From Escallonia rubra (Eukaryota; Streptophyta; Magnoliopsida; Escalloniales; Escalloniaceae), in assembly GCA_033065855.1 (NCBI GenBank), contig JAVXUO010002093.1, forward strand, positions 41,344-105,343: a stretch of 64,000 nucleotides of DNA, read 5' to 3'. The notes below the pieces were generated by a model, which did not search any database, was not told where the DNA came from, and saw nothing but the letters and a program-made list of their open reading frames with translations. The translations under genes and the position numbers were made by a program. Shown here in pieces: positions 1 through 11,655 of this stretch (within the stretch, counting starts at the first letter, position 1; each line of letters opens with the position of its first letter).

Positions 1-1524
1 ATCTCATCTCCTGCTTAATCCAAAACCTTTGAATTTTAAAGTACTCCCCATAACTTTAACTTAACTCACTCCTACTCTAGCCTCATCAAAGTAAATTAGA
101 TCATCCGCAAATAAAATAAAACGACGAACATCATCCTAAATATGATTAGAGAGGTTCTCCATTACCAACGCATAACCATAAGCTTCTAAAATCAAAGCAT
201 TGGTGAAGTCCATTTTATTGTTCTCACGTTAGTAGTAGCTCGTTCAAACATATCCTTCATCAAATCAACATAGCTTATAGGGACTCCTTTTTCACTAGAT
301 CTTACTACAAAACAATCCACAAAGACCATGGGAAGATACACTCTTGTGAAGAAGAAGGAATTACCGGAAAGAGTCATGCAACAAACTAAACCTTTGTGAA
401 GAGGTTTTCCGAAGACTACCACTTCCCTCTCATTGAAATTGCATCAATATTGTTGGTCTCAAGTCTCAACAGAAACAACAGAACCAAGTATGTTACCTTA
501 AACTTTAAATGTCAAAATATACTAAACTGAATCTAGCTCGAGTAACCAAATCTGAAATTTCTCCAAAATAGAAGACACGTTAATCTTGACCTAATAAATT
601 CATTTCTTAAACTCCAGAGGGCTTTCCTTATTCTTTGAAGTGCTGAAACCTCTAAGTGCCCCATTAAAACTTAATCAATCACTATGTAACTTATGATTCT
701 AATTTAACTTAGCCATGAAAATTGGCATATGATTCCAAAGTAAACTTCATGATAGCAGCAGACACATGTGTGCATAAAATAAATATGCGAGTATATGGCA
801 TGAAACTTAAAAGGAAATCATCCATGTTTTACACAAGCTACATATGTATATTGTCATACACAAAGAAGAAAATATCTTCTGACTAACTTGTACTAAGTTA
901 CCCATAAATTTCCATAGGGGAGGGATAAGTGGGGGTGATAGGGTCTCGGGGGGTGGGGGCTTGAGACATTTTGGGCTCTCTTGTTGGGTAATCAGTAAAA
1001 CTGTAGGGGTGAATGGGGTTGGGGTAATTAGGACCTCTTTTAAGTTTAGCGCTTGGTTTCCCCTAGTATTTGGTCTTATTCTCCCTTTCTCAAGTGACAT
1101 GGATGCAATGGTTTTTTGATGTGTGGAAGGTTGCGGCTCCTATGGTGATGTCAACTGTTTGTTTCTTTTGAGATTCTCAACTCTGTGGATTTACTCTCGA
1201 TTGGTGCACCGGCTTCTGAAATTTGTTTCCGGTTGTCTTCTCTAGCATGTGGTTTTTTATTCATGTTAAAAATGTACTGCTCCTTTCGATCCACCCGGTT
1301 TTCTGGTGTTGCTTCTAAATCTATGGGTTTTGACAGGTTACTTTAGTTAAACTAAAGTGTATGATATGTTTTGCCTAGTTTGACTGTAATTAGTAGAGAA
1401 CCTATTGCATAATTTCCTTTGAATCTAACCCCTATGATCGTGTTAAATTATTGTAACTTGATTCTCCTGTTTATAACCTAAAAAAAAAAAAAGGAGAACC
1501 CAGTTCAAAGTCTCTTGCAAGGAT

Positions 1525-1531
<7 letters not shown>

Positions 1532-1571
<40 letters not shown>
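1532..1571. repeat. (TA)n microsatellite
   Basis: About 20 uninterrupted TA units are visible. The same dinucleotide marks other junctions in this window, near 13.0, 17.4, 49.6 and 62.0 kb. Confidence 0.97.
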
Positions 1572-1574
<3 letters not shown>

Positions 1575-2399
1575 GCATACCACGTCTCCTATTAATTAAC
1601 GTAAAGTATTAGAATTAGATGTCTTTTTTCAGTCTCACGCAATTAAAAGAATATGGTACTTTCCACAACCAAATCTTACGTAGCTCTGGAGACAAAAAAT
1701 CAAGGAAAGAAAGGTGGATTGGATTCTATTGAATTGCGTGTGAGAAAGACATGTAAACCATGAAACATGACATGTTTTTCCCCTTAAGAAATAGCCAAGA
1801 GGACTTTCACTGTCCCGTGGTGCTTAAGCACTGAGGTTAATTTCACTTGTTGCAAAGTCCCTCTTAACCGTGAGTTTACGTATCATCAAAGTTATAAAGA
1901 CTGCCTTTTCTCACTTCCTTCCTATCAAAAAAAGAAGTCACACGACACTCAAAAGTCAATCTGAGCATGAAATTTTTAGTAGAGCAATGTTGTTTACATG
2001 GGTTTTTTTTAAAAGTTAATCGAGAAATGAATAAAAGTACGAACCAAATTACTTGAACTAAACTCAAAGCACTCACTCACCTCAACCTTCGAGAGAGAGC
2101 TGCACATCTAATTTAAAAGCAACACTCAAAATGATGCAGAAGAATGACACAAGGGGATGCAGAATTTGCGAAAAAACACAGGGACACAAGAACAGAAACA
2201 ACATATAACAGTGGGGCTATACAGTGGCGCGAACAAACAAACGTAGAAGAAACATGCTAATCACTCAAAAAATGTAAGAAGGGTTACCTTTACAGTGGCG
2301 CGCACCAAGGTCGAGCTTCGGAATGCCTCTACAGTGCCTCTACAGCGACATGCATGAAACGATCCTTGATTTTGTCGACACGGCGTCCGCTACAGCAGC

Positions 2400-2830
2400 G
2401 GGGACGGAGGAAGGACCACCACTACATGGTGGTTGGGGGCTGAGGGGTTGGGCGAAGGGGATGGAGGACCGGGCGGTGGGGGCGGTGCTGGGTGCGGGGA
2501 GGAGACAGCCGAGCTTGGAGGATGGAGACGGCCGAGCTTGGAGGAGGGAGTCGGCTGTGCGTGGAGTCTCGGCTTGGGGGACAGTTACGGTTGGGGGGAA
2601 ATATGGGGGTCGGGGTGGGGTGGGGGTGACCGCAGAAGGGGGTGGGGTAACCTGCGTGGTTGCCGGGGGGGGGGGGATAGAGTGGGGTAGGAAGAATTGG
2701 AGGGAAGGGGATGAAGTGGTCTCTGATTGGGGGGAGTCTTCTGATTGGAGATGGAGAAAGGGTGGGGCGGAGGGAACGAAGTAGTGGGTTTACTGTGGGG
2801 AGGGGCATTTTGGGGAAGGGAAAAAGTTGA
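2400..2830 (+). repeat. G-rich low-complexity tract
   Basis: The + strand is dominated by GGGG, GGTGG and GGAGG runs, including a run of 12 or so G near 2,667. The open frames in it translate to Gly/Arg/Trp on one strand and Pro/Ser on the other, as expected from composition alone, so I do not call a gene. The spaced G runs could form quadruplexes. Confidence 0.75.
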
Positions 2831-2959
2831 TATTTTTAAAAACCCATTTTTCCACAACTCACCCCACCTTTCAGAAATTTAAGAACTTGGCACCCTCTTT
2901 TCACAATTTTCACAAAAAAACCCATTAACCCCAAATGTTTAATCCAAAATCCCATCTTT

Positions 2960-5900
2960 TCTCAGTTTTCCCTAAGACTTTTTCCTTCCCTCATCTCTTT
3001 GAAGCGATGTGGCTTTCTGATCCCCATAGCTCTCAGCTCATCAAATTTGTTTGGATACTACCTGTGGGTGGCTTCCCCCCCCCCCCAATTAATGCGGCGT
3101 TCTCACCTCCTACTTAAAACTCTTCGTGCTTGGAGTTATGATCGCTTTCGCAATCTACAATATCAGATTAAAGATCTGCATGCACGGCTATTAGCAGACC
3201 AACGCCTCGTTGCTACTTCGCCAGAGTCTTGCCAGGTGGATTATATTACTAGGTCCAAGTTGGACTTCTTTCTTGAAAGTGAGGAAATAATTTGGGCTCA
3301 GAGGTCTAAAATATCTTGGCTTGAATTCGAGGACAGGAATACGAAATTCTTTCACGCCTCTACAATCATTCGAAGACGCCATAATCAAACTCTTTCCCTT
3401 TCAACTGAACATGAGCAGGTGCTTAAAAATGAGGATGAGATTCGTTCTTCCTTAGCCTCTTATTTTAAGAATCTCTTTTCCTCTCCTCCCTTGTTAGATT
3501 CCTCCAATAACTTGGCTCGCTCTTACTTGCTACCTCTTCCTTTACCTACCCTTTTGGAATATTAAGTGCATCATAAGTTCAACATTTCTCGCCGCCAAAT
3601 TAAGAGTGCACTTTTACAAATGGGGAGCTCAAAGGCCCTCGGGCCTGATGGTATCGCAGCACTTGTGTTTCGGCATTCTTGGGAGCTTATGGGCCTGCTG
3701 CTGGCTCATGCTGTGCTTTCCTTTTTTGAACTCAAGTCATATACTCCAGGAAGTAAATAGTACTTTCATTACGTTTGTGCCCAAGACGCTCAATCCTATG
3801 TTTGCAGCTGGTATTTTGCCCTGTTAGTTTGTCTAATGTTATTTACAAAGTCATTTCCAACATTTTTGTGAACCAATTGAAGCCGTTTATGCCTGCCCTG
3901 GTCTCTCCTCGTCAGAATGCTTTTTTGTGGCTGGGCGCTGCATTTTGGATAACATTCTTTTAGCGCATGAGCTTACTGTTTGTGTGCGTAAGCGTACCAG
4001 AGGGAGGGTGATTCTTCTTGCTCTTAAATTAGAAGTGAGTAAAGCTTTTGATGGCTTGAGTTAGCATTTTACTTTGGATGTCTAATCTCGGATGGGTTTT
4101 CCCCACAGCTGGATACTCTTGTACATCAATGTATGTCTACAGTGTCCTACTTTATTCTTATTAATAGAGCTCATACTACTTCATTTTCTCCCTTATGCGA
4201 TATGTTCGTCAAGGTGATCCGTTATCAACTTTTTTCTTTATCCTCTGCCTTGAGGTACTGTGTGCAACTTTAGTTGATGCAGAGCATCATGGGGATATTA
4301 TGGGGATTAAAGCAGGGGTTAACACTCACCCTCTTTCTGTCACCTTACGTATGCTGACAATGTATATTTTTCTATATGACTTTGGAAAGACATTGGTCAC
4401 AGCATAGATGTAGTTCAGCTCTTAGCGACTTGCTAGAGTGTATCTAGGCAAAGTATCAACTGGTCTATATCGAATCTCATGATTAACCCCAACACCTTAG
4501 CTACAACCCGAGCACTGATTGCACAAGGTTTTGATTTTGAGGCTAAGTAAGAGTTTCGTAAATATTTAAGAGTGAACTTGGATATTACTATAGCTAAAAA
4601 CGATATTTTTAGGGGCATTATTCTCCGAGTTCAAGATTGGTGTGCCTACTGGCTAGGCCTACTGTTGAATAAGGTTGGCCACGCTACTCTCATTCAATTG
4701 GTCTTTCCTCCCTTCTTATTCATTACATGTCGGTCTACTCTTTTCATGTTTTTGTATGTAAAAACTCGATCAATTTTAGCGCGCTTTTGGTGGTCAGGTG
4801 ATGCATTACATCGATCTATTCACTAGGTTGTGTGGCCTACCCTTTATCTTCCTGAATGTTTAGGAGGCTTAAGTTTTAGGAGTTTTCGCTTGCTTCATCA
4901 ACCGCTGCTTACCAAGCAGGCCTAGAAAATTTGGTCCACACTGCATACTCTTCCAGTTACAATTCTGAAAGGGCATTATTTTTCGAACCAGTCATTTCTC
5001 AACGTATCTCATTTATAGAACGCATCGTGGATATGGAGCGGTATCATTGTTGAACAGTGGATTTTAAAATACGGATTACATTGTCACGTTGCTGATGGAT
5101 GGTCGATATCTGTTTGGATTGGTTGGTGGCTGCCAAATGTTTAACCAACTTGCGTACAATCATTCTGGCATCCATCAATGGACCACTACTTGGTAGAAGA
5201 TTTATTTGCCTAACACTCAAATGTGGGACATTCCTAAGATGTTCGATCTTTTCCCCTACATTATCTCTGAAATTCTACAATCCAAACTGCTCCCCCTAGG
5301 TTTTAGTTGATACTGCGTTTTAGCCTGGGACTAGGCACAATAACTTTTCAGTGTCAGCTACTTAAAAGACTTCATCTCATTCTACTCTTGACCTTTCTAC
5401 ACATGTGCCTTAGTCTGCACTGATCAATAATTTTTTCCTCATTTGATCTTGAATCATGCTCAAACTTTATAACATCACGTACCTGCCACAGGATACCTCC
5501 AACATTGTGTACAAAATACTCGTAGGTACAAGGTTCCTATCTCTCAGCGAACCTAGCTTCATGCATTTTTGTCCTCCGCTCGATCCTTTTTCAGTTTTCT
5601 CCTACCTCAATTGTCTCGTCTCGACTTTTCTTGTGTTCTGTGTATTTGGAATCAAATATTCTGCTTCATGATGACAATAGACATCGGTTTGGTATCGGTT
5701 TCGTCCTTCTTAATTCTCATTTGGAACCAATTGAGGCCAATATTGATATGATACTAGCCGAGGATAGTGATTGTGCAACTGCTTCTACTATTCTTGGTAC
5801 TATAGAATGGTTGTTAACTCTTTTATTATTTGCATATTATAGTCTTGGTCCTTTACTTCAATCATGTGGCACATATGATGGATAGTACTTCTCGTTCAGT

Positions 5901-6260
5901 GATTTTGCAATCCTTTTTTCAAAGATGACGACTACCTGTAGTCAATTGTATTCTTCGTACTTCGCCCAGGGGACTCTGTATATGTTGCAGCTTTCATCTG
6001 CCTTGGCATCTTTTACGTACCGTTCAGGCCATGACATTCATCAGATATGGATACACTGAGTTGCCTCTCACCCCAATCAGTTTGGTGCTTGGATGAAGTC
6101 TGTCGTGGTGTTTTGTTGGTGTAGGATTTTATTACCTTGTCATTTACTCATTTGGATGGGATTGTCATCCAGTTCTCTGTTTATGAGTTGTTGTCTCTTT
6201 ATTACTCTATCGTCCTCTTTGCTACATATTTCTACTCTTCGCAAAGAAAAAAAGAAGCAA
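2960..6260 (+). pseudogene. L1-type LINE ORF2 relic (reverse transcriptase)
   Basis: This is a decayed plant LINE ORF2 on the + strand, seen as short blocks in shifting frames. In order: an endonuclease C-terminal signature containing FEAMWLSDP near 2,998; a linker with the plant-LINE motif DRNTKFFHAS near 3,330-3,360 followed by RRRHNQ; RT motifs SSKALGPDGI (about 3,628), a block containing SNVIYKVISNIFVNQLKP (3,830-3,890) and RQGDPLS (4,207-4,227); and the active-site region at 4,350-4,361, which reads YADN rather than YADD. Downstream are weak thumb, zf-RVT-like and possible RNase H-like remnants to about 6,240. Many stops and frameshifts, a poly-C run near 3,078 and the lost second catalytic Asp make it inactive. 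The 5' half of ORF2 and ORF1 are absent. Confidence 0.85.
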
Positions 6261-6286
6261 CTTTGTGCAAACCTCATTGTCTTTTA

Positions 6287-9200
6287 GGGTCCGATTGGCA
6301 AGCAGAATTGGAATTGGAATTGGGAATTGCAATTCATTTCCAATTCTTATGGAATTGAAATTGCTTTGGAATTGAATAGAATTTGTAATTCCATTGATTG
6401 GTTATCACAAAAAATTAGATTAAGAATTAAAATTGCTAAAGTAAAGAAAGTAAGAGGTAAATTTGCAAAACAGAAATTTAATACTTGTCTTACTAAATCA
6501 TACCCAACAGCACACCCCCACCCGCCCCGTCCCGCCCTATAGAACAGAAGAAAAAAAAGTACACACACGATGACTTAGGTACAAAATGTAAAAATGCAAC
6601 TAATTGATAAGAAAACTTGAATTTGCAACCTAACAGCTGGATATTAGAACTTTAATGCTATGCTAGTACTTGACGACAAGAAAATATTCTCAAAGATAAA
6701 AATGTGCTTAGACTTAACAATATGAAGTGGCTCTTAAACGTAACAAATGATTAACAAGTTAAATCTCTACTAGTAAATAAGATAATAGTTCCTAAAAAAC
6801 TAAGTTCGATAATAATTCAAAGTTCTGAAGTTTCTTGTCGGCTCCATATCTTAAGTCTTATGAGTGCTGATTTGCATCATTAACCATGGCTTTCTCAAGT
6901 GAAATGGAAGGGACATGAATGACTCAAACTTCCTCGCGTTGCCAGTCAGCACGTCATAAGCTTTGAGTAACTCAACCTGATCCAAATCTGGCACCTCTGA
7001 TAACTTCTCATAAATGAAATCCGCACTTGCAATTGTAGCTTCTGATGCACATACCTTGTCGATGGCACTAGCCATTGAAGTAACAGCTGTGGCAAGTGCA
7101 TCACTAGTACGACTTCTCTTTCTCGATGGTTATAACTTAGTTGTAGAGGTTGCCTTTTGGCGATTCGTGTTATCAAGATCTTCATTAGCCTCCTCTAAAT
7201 TGGAATTAGATGCTAGCTCATTGTAACCTTCAACACCAGTCTCAGCTCCTTCCCCTGTTGCTCGATCTTGTCCACATATAGCTGATAAATCTTCCCAATT
7301 TTCAATTACCTTTCTTCTATATGGCTTTGCATCGGGATGATCCTACAAAAAGTAAATATAGAGTTACATAAGCAACGTTCCAATTGTTTAAAAAAAATAA
7401 TAAGAGAGATTAATATGCTTTTTACCTGGACATACGCATTCCAAGCAGCTTCACTATAAACGCTAATCGTATTGGAATAACAATCCCACGAAAAGCTACT
7501 TTGGGTCAATAACTTGGACACTACCTCATAATGCTTGTCCCATGTTTTCAAATGACCAACAATATTCTCTTTTGTAACTTTCACGTTACATTGATCACTT
7601 ATCGCATCAATCACAGCATTGTACGCACTTGGTTTCCATCCATTAGGAACTTTGTTCCCAATATTAAGTTGGTCAAGCAATACGGTGTTAAGAACCCGGT
7701 CCATTTCCACAGTCCATCGAATGTATGATTTTGTCTTCAAATCACCAACATTCTCTCTTAATTAGAAAGATTAGTTTGCAAGGCATTTCTATTGGTACTC
7801 ATCTATTTACAAACACAAAAAGCAATAATAAGAAGAAGAACTTCAATTGGAACACTAAAACGTAAACACATGAATAGAACAGTAAAACGTAAAACAAGAG
7901 TAACACATACAGCCTTCTATAAACTCAGATTGAGGTGATTTTGAGATCTGTAAAATTGCTTAAGCTAAGCTTTTGGGCAAAGGGATAACTTTCTGTTTCA
8001 ATTCTATCAGCTGCAATAAAGGGCAAAGGTATAAGTTCTGCTAATTCAATTTCTAACACAATGGGCAAAGGTATAAGCTGCACATAGTACATGGACCATA
8101 CTCCATCAAAAGAAAAGACTCTTATGGCAAAGTTTAAGCAAAGAACAAATAATCACAGGTTTTAGCCAAAGCTACATACTCACAGACAGCATGGACACAC
8201 ATTAAATACTGTACTGGCTAAAAGAGAAATTGAAACAAATAATCACAATTAACATTAGAATGACTACACAGTTGACTATTTCAGTGATTTATCAGCCTAG
8301 CTTCCCTGCTTATAAATAAGCAAAATAGTAACATGCACACTGGACACACAAAAAGCACATCATTCAGTATAACCAAAATATAAAAGCACCATCATTCAGT
8401 TTTTTCTCACGCCATTGACTGTATAGCTATACAAAATATAAAAGCACCAATCAACCAGATCCGTGATTGACAAAACAAAAACACCAAGGACGGTTACTGC
8501 ATCGCAATATCATGCAAGATATAGGAGGGGTGCACTGAACTGATCTCGCTGAGATCTGCCCACCCACAAGCTACAAATGTCAGAAAAACACTACTATCAC
8601 TATGAACCTCAATTCTCTTTCTCTGGGACTAAAAGCCACAGAGTAGCCTAAGCTACAACACAAATTGGACACTGAAAACACACCACAAGAAGACCTAGAA
8701 CAACATAAAAGAAACGAAGGGGAGTCTGATAGGAACAAAGATCCAACCCAGAAAGGCAAGATGTGGAAGCCCACAGTACAGTCATAAAGGCAACAAACTT
8801 GGATATGATGAAACCAAGCAAACCAGATCGAAATCAAAAACCAAGATAGGCTAGCCAAAATAAAGATCGTCAATCAACTGAGAGGAAGTATACTTACATG
8901 GTAAATGAGAACTAAAGCTAACCATCTAGTCTCTGCCTTTGTTCCAAAGGTCAACCACTAAAGCACCAGGCCGGTGAAACTAAGCTACAGGCGACCCAAT
9001 TTGGCATAAAGAGATAACGATGGTCAAGATGCATACCAATCTATACTTACTGATGGTCGAGATGCATACCAATCTATACTTGCCGACACCTATAGGCGAC
9101 CACATTCATGACCAACTAGCAAACATCAACGATGATAAACGATTTGCAACAATTTCGTCGAACAATTGATGTGCATTTTTTAGAGCATCCCAATTTGGCA

Positions 9201-9738
9201 TAAAGAGATACGAAATGGTTATTATCAATATGTTCTCCAAATTGCAGACAGTACAGATTACAAGAAGTATACTTACATGGTTGCAAAGAGCTGGTACTAG
9301 AGCCGTCAAAAGAGTATCGTCGAAGCCGCTGCCGCCGTCAAAATACTAGATCATAGCCGGCGCTATCGGCACAGTAGATTGCCGCTGGTATGGCGAGGTT
9401 GAGTCAAAGAGAAGAGAGAAGGAAGATGGTCGTTGCCATAGTGAGATTGAATCAAAGACAAAAAAGCAGGAAGAGAGCTCAGAGACGAGAGTACCAGTGT
9501 CGGGCAGAGTTGCGAGCTGAGAGACGGAAACGAAGAGTGGGCTGGAATTGCAAATTTGAGGTTGGGCCTCTGGAATTGGACTATGGGCTTTAAAGTCTGT
9601 TTTTAATTTTATGGAATTGGGTGTGAATTATAATTCCAATTCCAAATAAGTCGTCCAATCAGCATAATTGTAATTTCTAAGGTCCAATTCCAAAATCTAC
9701 TTCAATTCCAAGGCTAATTCCGTGATCCAATCGGACCC
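6287..9738. mobile_element. PIF/Harbinger-type element lacking its transposase
   Basis: The element has inverted ends GGGTCCGATTGG (left) and CCAATCGGACCC (right), followed inward by GGAATTG-type subterminal repeats on both sides. It is 3,452 bp long. TTA flanks the left end (6,284-6,286) and TAA the right (9,739-9,741), so the expected 3-bp TWA duplication carries one mismatch. Inside is a Myb/SANT-like ORF1 relic on the - strand. I see no DDE transposase ORF, so it is a deletion derivative that would have needed a transposase supplied in trans. It sits at the 3' end of the LINE: AT-rich sequence with an AATAAA at 9,742-9,790 resumes after it. Confidence 0.82.
6851..7740 (-). pseudogene. Myb/SANT-like ORF1 of PIF/Harbinger, one in-frame stop
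   Basis: Two exons are visible on the - strand. Exon 1 (7,740-7,426, 105 codons) begins MKTKSYIRWTVEMDRVL and matches the Myb/SANT-like (Myb_DNA-bind_3) domain, with the conserved W near the start and GWKPSAYNAV, KENIVGHLKTW and AWNAYV blocks. A GT donor at 7,425 and an AG acceptor at 7,344-7,343 are in phase 0. Exon 2 (7,342-6,851) continues with DHPDAKPYRRK, a long acidic linker and an Arg/Lys-rich segment, ending in a C-terminal block HLRKPWLM. One TAA at 7,130-7,128 interrupts it. In this superfamily ORF1 is the DNA-binding partner of the transposase. Host L10-interacting-MYB-like genes share the fold, but the surrounding inverted ends favour a transposon origin. Confidence 0.75.
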
Positions 9739-10018
9739 TAATAGAAATTGAACTTTCAGTTATTATAAATAAAATTTTGCATATCTTAATACCCCAATCA
9801 ATTACCGGGTAAACTAGTGGAAAAGCTTGATCGAAATCAAAGCAAAGCTTGGTCGAACTGTGCAAGTGCGTCAATGGCAATTTGTCTTCGTTATGAATGG
9901 GTAAGTTGAATTATATTCTTTAACATGTTTACTAACAAGAGAAAAATGGTCTTCAACAAGAAATGCAATTTTAGCTCTTCCAAAATAGTAGCGTAACAAA
10001 TATCCAAAGTTTTTTTTA

Positions 10019-10641
10019 TGTCAAGTCCCACATCGACAATACATAGGGTTTGTGATTGGTTCCTATACCTGTTGGGCTTCTCCAACTCTTAAGCATGCTT
10101 TTGAGTTGGACACCAGGTTCAACATGACATCAGAGCATGCTTTTGAGTTGGATACCAGGTTTAACACGGTATCAGAGTTAGGCCCTACCGCCCCATTCGA
10201 TTCAAACGGGACCACCTCTTATTCCCACGCTTCACGTGAGGGTGGGTGTCAAGTCTCACATCGACAATACATGGGGTTTGTGATTAGTTCTTATACCTGG
10301 TGAGCTTCTCCAACTTTTAAGCATGTTTTTGGGTTGGACACCAGGTTCAACATGGTATCAGAGCTAGGTCATTGCCGCCCCATTCGATCCAACGTGACCA
10401 GAGCTAGGCCCTGCCGCCCCATTCGATTGAAACGGGGCCACCTTTTATTCAAGAAGAACACCTCGTATTCTCACGCTTCACGTGAGGGTGGGTGTCTAGT
10501 CCCACATAGACAATACATGGGATTTGGGATTGATTTGTATACCTGGTGGGCTTCTCTAACTCTTGAGCATGCTCTTGGGTTGGACATTATGGTTCAACAC
10601 CGTATCAGAGCATGCTTTTGAGTTGGATATCAGGTTTAACA
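10019..10641 (+). mobile_element. TRIM retrotransposon with three short LTRs
   Basis: Three LTR copies of roughly 96-107 bp start TGTCAAGTC or TGTCTAGTC and end TTCAACA: 10,019-10,124, 10,257-10,352 and 10,493-10,599. Each is followed at once by a version of the initiator-Met primer binding site: TGGTATCAGAGC is exact at 10,353-10,364, and the others are diverged at 10,125 and 10,600. A purine tract GTGAGGGTGGG precedes the second and third LTR. Short extra LTR-end fragments follow the first and third primer sites. The spacers of about 130-140 bp have no coding capacity. The open frames across this stretch are by-products of the repeats. Transposition would depend on proteins from another element. 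Confidence 0.85.
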
Positions 10642-11647
10642 TTCTACATGTGGAGTATAACGTGAAAACAATAGTAAAACAAGTACAACCAACGAGTAAT
10701 TCCAAAAGGAAACAATAATTAAAGTGTGACAAATAATCAATGATGTTAGTGAAAAACAGGACAAGACACGTTTACTTGTGCCCGAATTCAGCAGTTTATT
10801 TGGTAATGTGGCCGAATTTAGGTTTTTATTTTATTTTTTTTGTCATGTGCAAATTTAGCAGCTTAGTTGGTCATGTGCCCAAATTTAGCCAAGTGGTAGG
10901 GTTAGGTTAGGTTACAAACCGGAAGGTGTGCTCTCTACTTAGTGGTCAATGACAAAAACTGGTAGTTGACGTGTTGGATAAAGACATAGAGCTAACCAAA
11001 TTACTATGTTTTACCAGCCCTTTTGACATTGTTTAAATGATTTTTCATGTTATTCTTGGCAATTGACATTTACAACGTGCTGCTGGGGATTACTCGATAC
11101 GAGGCAAAGTTATGGAACGATGTAGGACCCAAGTTCACCGGTTCAAAGACTAGTAGAAAAAAAGGACACTGTAGCTCCAAATTTCGATGTGTCCTAGAAG
11201 TAAACATCATACGTTGTCATAACCGATAACCTTGTGGGATTTTTTTTCTAGTAAATTCTTTACTATATAAGAGACTTTTTCTGTTTAAACAGGTAAGGGC
11301 ATTGTCGCATTAGTCGCGCGTTAATGTCAAGCTCCCGAACAATATTAAGGAAGCACCACATTATTCTGGTGCATTCACAATTTTTTTTCCTGAATATTGA
11401 TCCCAATATTTGAATCTAGAAAAACAAGACTGCAAACTCTCTTAACTATCATCGCAATCCCTTAGGGGTAACCGTAGAAGATTTCACAAACATAGAAAGG
11501 ATGAAATGCACTAATCTCGCTGAGATTTATTTTAATGCTTCACATAAGACTCTGAGGTTTAAATTGAAAAGCAAAACACTCTACAACTGAGGATTGGTTC
11601 TAATTCGACCTAAAATTATTTTTTCACTTAAAAAGAACTGAGCGATT
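10642..11647. other. Unassigned AT-rich interval
   Basis: I see no gene or clear element here. A loosely repeated phrase of the kind TGTGCCCGAATT or TGTGCCCAAATTTAG occurs three times at about 10,778-10,900. Confidence 0.5.
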
Positions 11648-11655
11648 GTCCACCT

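Larger units (their letters stand above)
1..2930. other. Gene-free stretch at the left edge
   Basis: I find no convincing coding region on either strand. The short open frames here have no recognisable domain and lie in AT-rich or G-rich low-complexity DNA. A run of A follows a stretch ending near 1,480, which could be the tail of an old retroposed sequence, but I could not identify its body or a flanking duplication. The stretch ends where LINE-like coding sequence begins near 2,960. Confidence 0.6.

Noticed and set aside
2323..2857. Overlapping Gly/Trp- and Pro-rich frames on both strands
   Set aside because: They come from a G-rich tract; no domain is visible and both strands are open for the same reason.
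9739..9741. Perfect 3-bp duplication for the PIF/Harbinger element
   Set aside because: Left is TTA and right is TAA on the same strand, so the match is imperfect.
10334..10621. 95-codon frame in the TRIM
   Set aside because: It spans a primer site and LTR, with no domain.
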